60,000 nt of DNA, taken from positions 107,640,412 through 107,700,411 of the forward strand of contig CM043963.1 of assembly GCA_014529385.2 (NCBI GenBank). Direction: 5' to 3'. Positions 45,950 through 57,289 of the stretch are shown one piece after another; positions within the stretch are counted from its first letter, which is position 1, and each line of letters begins with the position of its first letter. Made by a program: the position numbers and the translations under genes. This DNA comes from Adiantum capillus-veneris (taxonomy: Eukaryota > Streptophyta > Polypodiopsida > Polypodiales > Pteridaceae). The notes under the pieces are model-generated. The model saw nothing but the letters and a program-made list of their open reading frames with translations, did not search any database and had not been told where the DNA came from.

Positions 45950-48287
45950 TGTCACATGTGGTGTGAGTGGAGATCATAAGTGACTATCGATGCTAAAAAA
46001 TGGCTGAAATGAGCGTCGCAATAGAGAGTCCACATCGTGGTTGGGAGAGGAAGGTATGTAGGGAGAGCTCATGGCTGAATATATATGGGGAAAAGAGGAC
46101 CTAATGTGGTCAAAAGCTGAGCACTCAAGTAGTGTGTGGTACTCACTCTCTCGCACGTGACGAGGGCATAAGGTGCAAAGTCGATGAGACTCCTCGCTAG
46201 TGCCCCAATGTCCTGTCTCGCAGCGTAGAGAATGGGAGTCAAGACGAATGGAGGCAATGGTGCGGATCGCACTCAACGGGATGGGCTCAAGGATGTAGGG
46301 ATGGGTTCGGTTACCTCGTTCAAAGAAGAAGAGAGATTTTTAGTTTGGGGCAACGTGTGTGGTGTAATGGTTGAAGCGAGAACCTCCGGATTTCTCCCAA
46401 GCCGTGATACATTGGCGTTGTAAAAAGGCCTCATTAACTTGGGAGTCGATCGACGCATCCTTGACCAAGTGACATGCATCCCATCTTCCAAACCATTTCT
46501 TGATGTCAAGCATCCACCCCGAACTTAGTATTTTGCTCTTGCATGTCTTTTGGACCTTTTGACTTGCTTCATATGCGATTCTAGGAAGTCGATACAAAGG
46601 GCTACGTTGGGTCTTAAGCATGTACTCCACAACCCTTTGCATGCCCAAGACCTCAATGGGAAGCGATCCGGACTCAAGAAGTAAGAGCATGTAGGGTGTT
46701 TGTGTCTTGACTTGAGAATGTTGGTGAGAAAACGCTTTTGGACATTCTCAAACTCTTTCCAAGTAGACTTTCTGATGCTTCCACCCCACACCTCCACTCC
46801 ATAAAGAAGCACCGGTGTCACCAATGTGTCAAAGAGGTACTTTTTGAGAGCCCAACACTTGATTTCTCCAGCATTGCACATGTTCTCAAATGCATAATAA
46901 GCCCTCTTTCCCGCTTCCAAGCGACGCATTGCACAATCCTTCCATTTATGATTGGATGGAATCCAAGGCCAAGGTACTTGAAGTGATCTACCACTTCAAG
47001 TTGTTCATTGTTGTATACAATGCATGGATTTTCATCATTGAGGGTCCATTTAATCATGCTATGTAGGCAAAAGCGTTCCAAGACACTCGTAAGCTTTTGT
47101 GCATCTTCTAAGGTATGTGCCAAGAGCACTACATCATCGGCATAAAGCAAAAGCATGATCACCGCATTTCCGATCTTAACCTCTTCTATGTCTTCTTGCT
47201 GCATAAAATCAAGAATCATGCATTCCAATTCATCAATGAGTAGCCCAAAGAGGGTTGGGGAAAGTGGGCATCCTTGTTTGACACCAACGGTGCTTGCAAA
47301 AAATTTTGAAATTCCATCTCCCATACGTAGTCGACATAGTACTTTTTGGTAGATGTGAAAGATTGCATGCATAAATTCTCTCGGCACTTGAAGGCTTTGC
47401 ATACGTCTTCAAAGATTTCCTCGCGGTACCATGCCAAAAGCTTTCTTGAAATCCACAAAGCAACGATATAACTTTTTTCCTTTCAATCGAGACACTTCCA
47501 TAAGAACTCGAAGAGTGACAAGGTGATCAGTAGTGCTATGATGCTTTCGAAAACCTGCTTGGCCAAGCGCACATTTGCCATTCTTTTCAGCCCATTCACT
47601 TATCTTCATCTCCATGATACATCCAAATAATTTTGCCATCAAAGAACTAACCATTATAGTGCAATAGTTGTTCACATTGTTTACATTTCCTCCTTTGTGC
47701 AAAGGTTTGATCCAATTTTCACTCCAATCATGAGGCATGCCATGCTGAAGTGCAAGGTTGAACATATCGCATATCCAATATCTTGTTTTCTTGCTTGTCC
47801 ATTTAATCATTTGAGTCTTGACACCTTGAAGGTCCCCTGTCTTGCAAGTAGCAAGTTTCTCAAGCGTGCGGCATACATCTTCAATGGTAAAGAAGGGAGG
47901 CATAAATGGAAGGGAGCTACAACACTCCATCTTATCAACATTGGGTTGCTCATAGAGGTTCTTGCAATGCATATACATATCCTCAAGAGTCAAGTCACCA
48001 AAGCTCTCAACGCGCTTGCCTTTTACATTTTGCGAAAACTTGCCACATGCATGTGCTTTCTCTTGCGCTAAAAGAAGTTGTTTTTTGACTTCCCACCTAC
48101 TTCTCTTCTTTTGAAAAAGTGCTTTGTATGTGTGTAAACATTCCAAGTAAACTTCTTTGTCTTTGCTTTCATCCAATCTTAGTAAGTGTTTTCGGGCTTG
48201 ACTGCATTCCATGTCAAACCATTTCTTCTTGGTGCTACCCTTCTTAGACCTTTTGCAAGACATTTGTTTCACCAAAAAGCATTCCAT
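45950..48287 (-). pseudogene. LINE ORF2, reverse transcriptase and C-terminal zinc finger
   Basis: Minus strand, downstream half of a LINE cut by element E. Frames 47409-48287, 46818-47402, 46525-46929 and 45974-46276 give, in order, the RT N-terminus ('NWIKPLHKGGNVNNVNNYC', 'LGQAGFRKHHSTTDHLVTLR', 'CFVDFKKAF'), 'GVKQGCPLSPTLFGLLIDEL' and the catalytic 'YADD' (about 47133-47144). The maturase-like tail and the finger 'CTLCPRHVRESEYHTLLEC' follow. RT would copy the LINE RNA at the nicked target. At least three frame changes make it inactive. YADD is intact. The same family left the scrap at 11170-11680. Confidence 0.82.
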
Positions 48288-49816
48288 CTGTTAGGTGCAG
48301 CGGAATGAATGTTTGAACTTTGCTCAAGATGAGTGCTCCGAACTGTGTTCAAGGTTCCTTTTATTCTTAGGGAAGGGAGAGCCTTCCGTTCCTAATGAGA
48401 GAGTGCAATGATCACAAACAAAGTGAATGGACACTGTGCGTGCAGTGTATGAGACTGAGAGATAGAGAGAGAAGAGAAATACGACACCAGAGACTGTTGT
48501 AAAACCCTCCTCCGAAGGCCCCACTCTCGTCGGCGAGAGTGGTCTACTTATGATTGCACAAACTGGTACAAACTGTATGCATGAGACTGATGCAAGTCTA
48601 GGCTATGTCGACGATGATGACGGGGACGACGAGACCCACCTAAGGGCTGAAATCTACAATCTTTTATCTGCTGTCCAAAAACGCTATGGGCTGAAATCTG
48701 AGGTCCTGCTACTACTGTTCAAAAATGCTAATGGCTGAATTCTGATGCGACGGAAAAACACTGATTCGGCTTGTCTAAAACGGTGATTTCCCGCGGGTCT
48801 TTATGGCTGAAAATTGCACTTCGTGTAGGCTGAAAACTGATGGTCCTTAGGCTGAATCTGGGACTGCTTCCTTGCTGAAAATCGCCAGGACTGAAGACTG
48901 TAAAGGCTGAAATCTGCAAATGCTGGGATATCCAAAAAGGCTAGGGGTGTAGCTCTTCAAAAACGCTAGCTGCCAGGTATGTGTGGCGATGACCTCCTTG
49001 ATGGAAAACGCCAAGGTGCTGCAGTGCTAGGTGATGATGCTTGGAAACGCTAGGTTGAGGCTGTGGATGGCGATGGTTATCTGATACAGAAACGCTAGGA
49101 GAGAGAAGGTCCTTGCTTGGAGGAAAATCCACCAAGTGTCTTGCTTGAGAAGTTGCCTGCTGAGCTTGGCTCCTGTTGCCTCTTCTGCCAATTAGTGCTA
49201 ACCTAGGTTTGCTTATATACAAACTTACTCAATTTGCCCTACCTACTTTCCAACAAAAGTCACTTAAAAATAATAAGTGAAAAATGTCAAAAATACGGAA
49301 AATAGGTTCAATGCACTGGAAAATTCTCCTGAAAGATTTTGATGGGAATGCTTATGATCATGCTGTGTGCAACCAGAGGATATGTATCTACACTAAGTGA
49401 CTGGACATGCACGGTTTACGAATAGACTCACAAAAGTGCCAGATCACTTCTAAATCTAGACTGACTGGACTGACTGAACCCTTGTCGTGCTGTAGCTTGT
49501 CCATGGACACATAGGGTTGGATGTGTCACGTGACATCCCCTCCTTTTCAAAGTGAGGTACTGGTACCGAACTGTATGGCGTCGAGGGAGATCGCAACTAG
49601 CATCCAGAATCCTGGAAGGGACTCTTCGCCGGCCCACTCTGATGTGTGGGTCGTGCGGTACTTGAACTTCATAAAGGTCTGCAATGCTTGCTTCTTTGGG
49701 CCGCGCCGAAAGCGACACAAAGTCTTCTGGGACTCCTTCGATGCTTCAACTTCGTCGAGAGTCATGCTTCTTTCTTCGTCAAGAATCTCCATGGTTGAAA
49801 ATTCCTGAAACCACTT

Positions 49817-51012
49817 TCAACACAAAAACATGAACATACCCATTCTATGTAAAGTGAGTGGAAAAAATCTCGTCTTCCTAAAAGATTGTGCATGCAATGT
49901 AGATGAACAAAGAGACGGAGTGTCAAACCGTTCACCACACACACGCAAACAATGAGATTGAATCTGTCTCTTTTGATCTAAAGCAATCAACTGTGGCAAT
50001 TCACAACGGAAATGCCCATGCTTGGTGCTCATACTTTCATGTGCTCTTTCTTTAAATGTGTCATGCCAAGGGAGAGACATGGAATGTGACTTCCTTGAAT
50101 GCATACTTTTCAGCTTTTCACGAATAATCCGCATACATTCGTGCTCATTCATGAGTGAAATGTGCTCACCGTACACTATGTCATGCCTAGGAAAAGGGAT
50201 CACATAAAGACGCTGACTAAAATACAGGAAACGATCATGAATGAAACACTCTAACAATGCGTGCGTACTAATCATGCGAACACATAATACTTCCTGTAAG
50301 GGTTCTTTGGACCTAGGCTCGAGAGCCAAGATCGGTTCTTCTTGAGGGGGTTCTTTGGACCTAGGCTCGAGAGCCAAGATCGATCGTTCGTGATTGATCG
50401 AATCTGCAACGAGGGTAGCTTCGCTAGAAAAAGCATCAACTAACACATCATCCTTGTGAACAATCACATCATCTTCATGCAACTCATCATGCTTGAGAGA
50501 AATCACATCTTGATCATGCAAATCATCATGCTTGTGAGAAATCACATCTTGATCATGCAAATCATCATGCTCATTATTATCATGCAATCATCATGCAAAT
50601 CATTGGCATTCAATTCATCATGCAAATCCTGTGTGTCATGCTTTGGAGAAGAAGAGACTGAGAGAGTCTCCTTTTCATGAATCTCTTGCATCTGTGCCTG
50701 AACTTGAGAAAAGAGTTGCAAGAACTCTTTCATGTGTCGATCGCTCTGTTCTTGTCTTGCTTTGGCTTCGTGATGTATGGCTACCACTCTTTCTTCGTGT
50801 TCACGCTCTATTTCTGCGTTTCTTTCTTCGCGTTCTAACTTCCTTTCCATAAACATCTGCTCCAACTCCTCCATAGGAGTTAGTGCAATCCTTGGCGTAG
50901 ATGGGGAAGGGGGAGGGTCGGAAAAACCTCCTGGTGGGGAAAATTCTTCTTCGCCTCTCTCATGCTCATCACCTCCAAGCGAAGTATCCATTCCGCTTCG
51001 AGTGATGACCAT
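49817..51012 (-). pseudogene. Gag-position ORF of element E, coiled-coil and repeat-rich
   Basis: The minus strand starts most plausibly at 51012 ('MVITRSGMDTSLGG', a start style common in plant gypsy gag). An acidic/proline stretch follows, then a charged coiled coil ('LEQMFMERKLEREERNAEIE', 'FLQLFSQVQAQMQEIHEKE'). A frame change near 50560 leads to 'LHDQDVISHKHDDLHDQDVIS' type repeats (39-bp DNA units, about 50485-50590) and a doubled 'ILALEPRSKEP' (about 50290-50390). The tail (49817-50250) is H/R-rich. No zinc knuckle, protease, RT or integrase is seen. It probably replaces gag. Function unknown. Confidence 0.55.
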
Positions 51013-51495
51013 CCACTGAAGTCGTGGGTTCTTGTGGTCTTGGGTTCTTAAGTTCACGAGGAACTTGGGTTCTTGCGGGTCTTGGGTTCTTGCGGTGCTT
51101 GAGTTCTCGAGGGTCTCGAGGGTCTTGACGTTCTTGAGGTTCTTGATGTTTTCTTTCGCTTGCAATCTGTGTTTGAGAAGGATCTTCTCTTCACCCGAGT
51201 TTTGCTCTTTTCCGCGGGCGCACCCCTTGGCGGCCTTGCGCTCACACCAAGGTTGTTTTTTCCCACCTCACGTCGATTGGCAGGCTGCTAAGAGCACGGT
51301 CCGCTCTCAATGAGTGAAAAGAGGCACAAGGGGAGGCTGGACAAGCCCTTCTTTCCTTGGATTCCTGTCACTCTTCAAAAACACGATTAGGAATCGACAC
51401 GCCCAAGCGAACTTGGGTTTGTGCGACCGCAACAAGCAAAAAAATTCTTGTGATTCTTGTGGCTCTTTCCTTGAGTAATATAGAACACTGCCAAA

Positions 51496-51507
51496 GCTCT
51501 GATACCA
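51496..51507 (-). promoter_or_regulatory. Primer binding site of element E
   Basis: The minus strand reads TGGTATCAGAGC, an exact tRNA-iMet PBS, one base from the LTR edge at 51509. Confidence 0.95.
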
Positions 51508-52615
51508 ATGTTAGGTGCAACGGAATGAATGTTTGAACTTTGCGCAAGATGAGTGCTCCAAACTGTGCTCAAGGTTCCTTTTATTCTTAGGGAAGGGAGA
51601 GCCTTCCGTTCCTAATGAGAGAGTGCAATGATCACAAACAAAGTGAATGGACACTGTGCGTGCAAGTGTATGAGACTGAGAGATAGAGAGAGAAGAGAAA
51701 TACAACACCAGAGATTGTTGTAAAACCCTCCTCCGAAGGCCCCACTCTCGTCGGCGAGAGTGGTCTACTTATGATTGCACAAACTGGTACAAACTGTATG
51801 CATGAGATTGATGCAAGTCTAGGCTATGTCGGCGATGACGACAGGGACGACGAGACCGACCTAAGGGCTGAAATCTGCAATCTTTTATCTGTTGTCCAAA
51901 AACGCTATGGGCTGAAATCTGATGTCCTGCTACTGCTGTCCAAAAACGCTAATGGCTGAATTCTGCCGCGGCGGAAAAACGCTGATTCGTCTTGTCGAAA
52001 ACGCTGATTTCCTGCGGGTCTTTATGGCTGAAAACTGCACTTCGTGTAGGCTGAAAACTGATGGTCCTTACGCTGAATCTGGGACTGCTGCCTTGCTGAA
52101 AATCGCCAAAGACTGTAAAGGCTGAAAATCTGCAAACGTTGGGATATCCAAAAACGCTAGGGGTGTAGCTCTTCAAAAACGCTAGCTGCCGGGTATGTGT
52201 GGCGATGACCTTCTTGATGGAAAACGCCAAGGTGCTGTAGTGCTAGGCGATGATGCTTGGAAACGCTAGGCTGAGGCTGTGGATGGCGATGGTTATCTGA
52301 TACAGAAACGCTAGGAGAGAGAAGGTCCTTGCTTGGAGGAAAATCCACCAAGTGTCTTGCTTGAGAAGTTACATGCTGAGCTTGGCTCCTGTTGCCTCTT
52401 CTGCCAATTAGTGCTAGCTTAGGTTTGCTTATATACAAACTTACTCAATTTGCCCTACTTACTTTCCAACAAAAGTCACTTAAAAATAATAAGTGAAAAA
52501 TGTCAAAAATAAGGAAAATAGGCTAAATGCACTGGAAAAAGGATTCTGATGGGAATGCTTATGATCATGCTGTGTGTAACCAGAGGATATGCATCTACAC
52601 TAAGTGATTGGACAT

Positions 52616-52657
52616 GCTCTTGTGCGATGGTGTCACGTGACACCATCGCACAAGAGC
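52616..52657. repeat. 42-bp perfect palindrome across the LTR E / target junction
   Basis: The sequence from GCTCTTGTGCGATGG at 52616 to its exact complement ending at 52657 is symmetrical about CACGTG (52634-52639). The right half includes the LTR end TGACA, the target duplication CCATC and ten bases of LINE. The left half lies in the LTR where the other LTR has different sequence. Confidence 0.95.
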
Positions 52658-53547
52658 AAATTATTTCTTAAAAAAAACTTTCCACTTGCATTCTAATGTT
52701 GGGCTCTCTTGATGCTCTATCATGCTTAACATTTGGTCCACCATATCAGCATATATAAGTGCTCGTTTGAAGTCTAGACGTAGGTACAAATGATTCACAT
52801 CATGATTGGAGGCTACATGCTCGGGCTGTTTACCACACTTGAGGTCAATACATAACATCCTATGATCCGATTCCGGATTCCATTCACCAAGTGTAAAGCT
52901 TTGTATGCATTCTAGAGTGGTTTCCGAGAACAACATATAGTCAATCATGCTATCACCATTGTGCTTTCTACATGTAAAGTCATTGGTGCCTTTCCATATA
53001 GATACACCATTTGCAATGACTATTCCGGTACTTGTTGTGTGTCGTGTTGTAACGTATTTGTGCGAGCATTCATGTCTCGAAAGACAATGACTTTACCCTG
53101 GTCCTTGTAATGAGCAATGTCTTCCTCTAGTTCAACAAATGGTTAATCTCTATCCATATCCAAGCGAGCATAAAAGTTTGAGTCATATTGAGGAATGTAG
53201 CAACCAGCCATAAACATGACTTGACCATTTGGTGGGCTGATTTTCAGCCATAAGTAGCGTTTATACTTATCTTCTTTGACAACGGAAACATCTTTCAAAC
53301 CCTTTTTGGTCATACATGCTATGCCTCCTTGGCCTCTTCGTTGCTTTGCATTTTTGGCCCACATCAAAGAATGCATATCATATTTGTCAAATCCAAGAAT
53401 TCGTTCTGCATCATGCTCCCTTGTTTCGACAAGAAGTATCACATCAGAGTCATTGGTAAGCTCATCAATGCCAAATCCCGCATTCCATGGATACCCGTTA
53501 CAATTCCAAAAGCTTATTCGCAAGCGTGAGTTGGTCTCATAGATCAT
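52648..53547 (-). pseudogene. LINE ORF2, apurinic-type endonuclease domain
   Basis: Minus strand frames 53143-53547 and 52661-52948 give endonuclease motifs: 'RISFWNCNGYPWNAGFG' (N in the first motif), 'DSDVILLVETREHD' (catalytic E), 'FMAGCYIPQYDSNFY', and 'WNPESDHRMLCIDL' with the SDH motif. It would nick target DNA for the RT encoded on the other side of element E. A gap with decayed sequence (52949-53142) and a stop at 52661 interrupt it. Confidence 0.82.
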
Positions 53548-54430
53548 GTGTCCCTATTGTTGGGTGGACTTGCATCCTCCTCAAGTGACTTTTCTTCTTG
53601 AGATGACATCTTAACCTTCTTGCTTCTTTCCTCGTATGCTTTGCGACGTACATTTTGTTGCAAAAGAGTGCGATCCTCATATACATTACAACCCGTTCCT
53701 TTGAGGTAGATCCAACTATTATCAAGGATGATCTTTCTCTTTACCTCATCAGCCATGGTACATAAATAGGTCTTTCTCCCGAGTGAGGGACTCCTTTCTT
53801 TCCAACTCGATGTGCACCATAAGCCATGATTCCAGACATACCAAACATACCAAAATGTGTAGCAAAAAACCTCTTCAATAGCAACCGCAAGAGATTGGGG
53901 TGTTTCCATGCTTTCCTCCTTGATTCCACGAATGACGATGTTCTTTGAGCGTTTTTGTCGTTCTTGTATCTTGAGTGTCCACATTCTCTACATTCTTTGC
54001 TTGGACAACGGCTTGCGTGATAGGAGATGTAGAAACCACATTATCCTTACATATATCAGCCCATGATTTGGATGCATTTCTCATCTTACATACATCATGT
54101 CGTATTGTATCTATCATTTCCTCTTTCAATACATGATCACTCTCAACTTTGCTCAAGCGCTCTTTCAATACATTCATGTCAACAAGAGAGCGCTTACATT
54201 CTTGAACTTCATTCTCAAGATGCATCAAGCGTGTTGTTTGCATTTTAAGAACCTTCTTGAGGTGCTCATTCTCCACAACGAGAACTCTTAAAGTGCCATT
54301 CTCCATGGCAAGTGCGTGCAACTCTTCACCTTGCTTGTTGACGGTTTCTTGTATTTTTCCATGTAAGCCATGATCATTGCTTCCGTTGTTGTAGACGATG
54401 TGGTTGGATTAGCATCCAGATTCCTTGTAG
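53544..54430 (-). pseudogene. LINE ORF1, coiled-coil nucleic-acid binding protein
   Basis: Minus strand frames 53875-54321 and 53544-53984 overlap with a frame change near 53900-53980. The first is a leucine-rich coiled coil ('VVENEHLKKVLKMQTTRLMH', 'LSKVESDHVLKEEMIDTIRH'). The second gives 'SKNIVIRGIKEE' and 'KRKIILDNSWIYLKGTGCNV', resembling the RNA-binding core of L1-type ORF1 proteins. No zinc knuckle is visible, unlike the ORF1 at 55097. The open frame extends upstream to about 54430, so the true start may lie before 54321. Confidence 0.7.
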
Positions 54431-54447
54431 ATTTTGCATCATTCTCC

Positions 54448-54450
<3 letters not shown>

Positions 54451-54520
<70 letters not shown>
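54451..54520. repeat. (GA)n microsatellite, 35 units
   Basis: A pure GA run at the 5' side of the minus-strand LINE. Confidence 0.98.
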
Positions 54521-54523
<3 letters not shown>

Positions 54524-54529
54524 GGCTTG

Positions 54530-54845
54530 CGCGCTTTTGAGCCTGCTGAGAACCCTAACTGCGTGCTTGCGCGAACCCTAACTGCGTGAACCCTAACTGC
54601 GTGCAATCCTAACTGCGTAATGCGCGCTGCTGAGAACCCTAACTGTGCGAACCCTAACTGCGTGCCTGCGCGAACCCTAACTGCATGCTTGCGCGAACCC
54701 TAACTGCGTGCGCGCTGTTGAGACTGCGCGAACCTTAACTGCGTGCGCTGTTGCACCTGCACTAAACCTTAAATTCGCGCACTGTTGGGCCTGCAGAATC
54801 TGCACGAAACCCTAACTGTGCGTTGCTGAACTTGCACGAAACCAC
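54530..54845. repeat. Minisatellite with AACCCTAACTGCGTG units
   Basis: About ten variable units of roughly 15-25 bp, each with AACCCTAACTGCGTG or a close form, often joined by CTTGCGCG or CGCTGTTGAG. Each unit contains AACCCTAA, the plant telobox/telomere-like word. It lies between two GA tracts and between two head-to-head LINEs, so it may be a repeated 5' UTR of one of them. Confidence 0.85.
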
Positions 54846-54850
54846 ATTTG

Positions 54851-54852
<2 letters not shown>

Positions 54853-54924
<72 letters not shown>
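54853..54924. repeat. (GA)n microsatellite, 36 units
   Basis: A pure AG run 5' of the plus-strand LINE ORF1. It creates a spurious 'RERERE' extension of that ORF. Confidence 0.98.
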
Positions 54925-54925
<1 letters not shown>

Positions 54926-55096
54926 AGCCAGTCCCCCTGCCCTGTTTTCTCAGCACCTTGCAATTACTTCATCGACCCTTCTTCCTCGACGTGCCTCCCT
55001 CTTTCCCTTCAACCTCGGCCTCCATCTTCCCATTGTCAGTCCAAGCTACACTTTGGGTTTTGTTTTTTAGCATTTGCCAATCTCGCCCATTCTTCA

Positions 55097-56111
55097 TGGC
55101 GGCTATGCCGGTCTCGAGTGCTCCTCACGGCGCTCCATCACCACTTGCCTGTCGCGTGGATTGCACTGGCGACCTATTGACACGCATTGACTCCAAAGTA
55201 CAACACTTGGCTCAGCATGCCTTAGTTGGCCGGATGATTGAACAGTCTCCACCCCGATCTTCTATACGTGATTGGTGTCAGACTGCATTGGGCACTACCG
55301 AGGGACGGATCTCGGAGCTTACTCTTCTTGGCAAAGGCATATTCATGGTAGGTCTTTCAGATCCCGCCACCGCGTCAGCTCTCCTGGCTCGCTCTCCGAT
55401 ACTCTCTGATCGCAGGATGTTATACTTGATGAGGTGGTACCCCGAATTTTCCACCGAGGAGTTTGACAATCGACACCTTATTCCCAGATTCCCTCTGACG
55501 CTCTCCTTCCCGGATATGCCTCTCCATTTTATCGATGATCATGTCCTCCAGATGATTGTTGCTCATTTTGGCACGGTAGTTCCAGGATCCTGCATCTTCT
55601 CGTCTGGCCCACCTCGCATTCAGGTCTTGGCGTTTGGGGATACTTCATTACCAGATAGAGTTAATGTGGGTGTGCGCGATCGAGACTACTCTCTCTGGAT
55701 GGTAGTCACTGGCCGCCCAGGACAGTGCTTATGCTGTCACGAGATGGGACACTTGGCGCGAGATTGCCCCACCCAGCCACGACATCGGCGACGGCAACAG
55801 CCGGTCCGCGGCAATCATGCTCAGCCACATGGTCAGCGTCAACAGCCGGTTCCTCCTTCTCACCCATCTACTACTCAAGTACCTCAACAGTCTACAGGCG
55901 GTCCTCGAGCTCCAGCCCCTCCTGTTCCTCCCTCCGCTTTAGCTCACACTGAGGCAGCATGGCAGACAGTGGCTCGTAATCATTCCTTTCGTTCTTGTCA
56001 GCAACCAGCAGCACAACCAGCTCCCAGTGTTACCTCTCCAGCTCCCTCTCAGGTTTCCACCACCCCCTTACCCCCTGCATCTCCTCACCATTCTTCTTCT
56101 TCGCGGCAGGA
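55097..56111 (+). CDS. LINE ORF1 (gag-like, DUF4283-type with zinc knuckle), 3' cut by a gypsy LTR
   Basis: I place the start at the ATG at 55097 ('MAAMPVSSAPHGAPS'); the open frame upstream is only the GA repeat and a leader. Residues about 30-200 form a DUF4283-like ORF1 domain ('GRISELTLLGKGIFMVGLSD', 'LYLMRWYPEFSTEEFD', 'SLWMVVTGRPGQ'). The CCHC knuckle 'CLCCHEMGHLARDC' is near residue 215, then a Pro/Gln/Ser-rich tail. Such ORF1 proteins bind LINE RNA. The frame is clean for about 338 codons, so this LINE is young. It runs into the family 2 LTR at 56112, which adds about 28 foreign codons. ORF2 is not in the window. Confidence 0.83.
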
Positions 56112-56705
56112 TGTAACAGACTTGGACACTCCAAGTCAAGAATCAACCGCGACAGCACCAAATAATCACTTCAAAACAATTCACAGATCACAATAGATTT
56201 GCACTGGCCCGGGGGAGTTCCGTGCCTAGAGATATTGGCCTCAAAGACTGGCGCCCCTTTCGGTATTTCTTTTTGTATTAATCAATCATCAAAGTACAAG
56301 AGAGCGGTTAGGGTTTCACTCTCAGACTCTGCGTCCAGATGCTCTGAGAAGTGAGGCCCTCACCACTAATTTAAAGGTTACAAGGGATGCCCAAAAGCAG
56401 AGCCCCAAAAGCTTGAAAGCAAAAGCAGATTCTCTCTCTCTCTCTCTCTCAATGAGAGTCAGTAAAAAGCAAGTTCTCTTTTTCTCTTTCTTTCTCCCAA
56501 ATCAAAGCGAAAAGCTGAGATTTGCGTCGCTCAAAATTTCCCAAAATTTAAAACAAAAAAATAAAATAAAAAAAATAATAAAAAAATCCGCCTTCGCGAT
56601 TTCCGAAAATTAGGGTTTTTGGTAGAAATTAGGGTTTGCAGGAATTTTAGGGTTTCTGGCAGAAATTAGGGTTTCTGTTGTCCGCCACGTCATCACTTTG
56701 TGACA
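56112..56705 (-). mobile_element. Second family 2 gypsy, 3' LTR, complete, 594 bp
   Basis: On the plus strand it runs TGTAACAGACTTGGACACTC... to ...CACTTTGTGACA. The minus-strand PPT (56706-56717, AAGAGGGGGGTA) adjoins it, so it is the 3' LTR of the minus-strand element whose pol occupies 57290-60000. It contains a (CT)n run near 56430-56450. Its core (GATATTGGCC..., GGCGCCCCTTTCGGTATTT) is shared with the other family 2 LTRs. Confidence 0.9.
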
Positions 56706-57289
56706 TACCCCCCTCTTGAAAGCATTGTAATCGACCGCGATTACGCCTGCAAAACCGACAAAAGCCATAAACCGTCTTAGCAGACACTGACTGTTAGTAC
56801 CTACGTACTAGGAACACACATCTAGCACATGTACAAAATCGACACTCACATCACACGACATCACCAGACATCACAGGACATCACATGACATTCAACATTC
56901 ATTCGGATCTTAGACCATCATTTATCGGCAATGCAGCAAGCAATCACATCTAGGTCCAATCGGGACCTCAACGATGTCCGATTGACTAACCCCTATTGCA
57001 ACCATGTTTATTCGAGATCAATCAGACCAAAATGCTGCAGTCATTCCGGCTATCAGTTCCTGCACTCACAAGAAGTCAAGAACAAATTAGTATCATAATC
57101 AGGAATTCCATTTCATAAAGCCATCCAGCAGAATACTGTCAGCTCTCAATATCCCTGAAGCTCAAAGAGACATCAGTGACTTTAGTATCAAAATCAAGGC
57201 ATCTGTTGACAAGGGAGCGGAGTGACTCCCCTCTTGTGCATCCCACTGCACCAGATCTCCGGCCAAGCTGAATTCTGGGTTCCGTTTGG
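56706..57289 (-). mobile_element. Second family 2 gypsy, 3' non-coding part
   Basis: Between the end of integrase and the PPT there is no open frame. Parts (56706-56790, 56900-57080) match 37109-37210 and 38020-38190. It shows what the first copy looked like without the hAT-like insertion. Confidence 0.7.

Larger units (their letters stand above)
48289..52642 (-). mobile_element. Element E: complete non-autonomous LTR retrotransposon, 4354 bp, in a LINE
   Basis: LTRs at 48289-49535 (3', 1247 bp) and 51509-52642 (5', 1134 bp) run TGTTAGGTGCA...GTCACGTGACA on the plus strand; the element reads leftward. The PBS is at 51496-51507. The minus-strand PPT GAAAAGGAGGGGA (49536-49548) adjoins the 3' LTR. 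The duplication CCATC lies at 48284-48288 and 52643-52647. The interior (about 2 kb) encodes only a gag-position ORF. The right LTR lacks about 113 bp near its outer end. Both LTRs contain dense arrays of GCTGAAAATCTG-like and AAAAACGCTA words. Confidence 0.92.

Noticed and set aside
46330-46420. A stretch resembling an RNA polymerase III B box / tRNA-like SINE
   Set aside because: The minus strand is LINE-coding there, and no matching A box or acceptor stem pairs with it.
54823-55096. Upstream start of the 457-codon ORF through the GA tract
   Set aside because: The extension is a microsatellite translation (alternating Arg-Glu) plus leader; the family-like protein starts at 55097.
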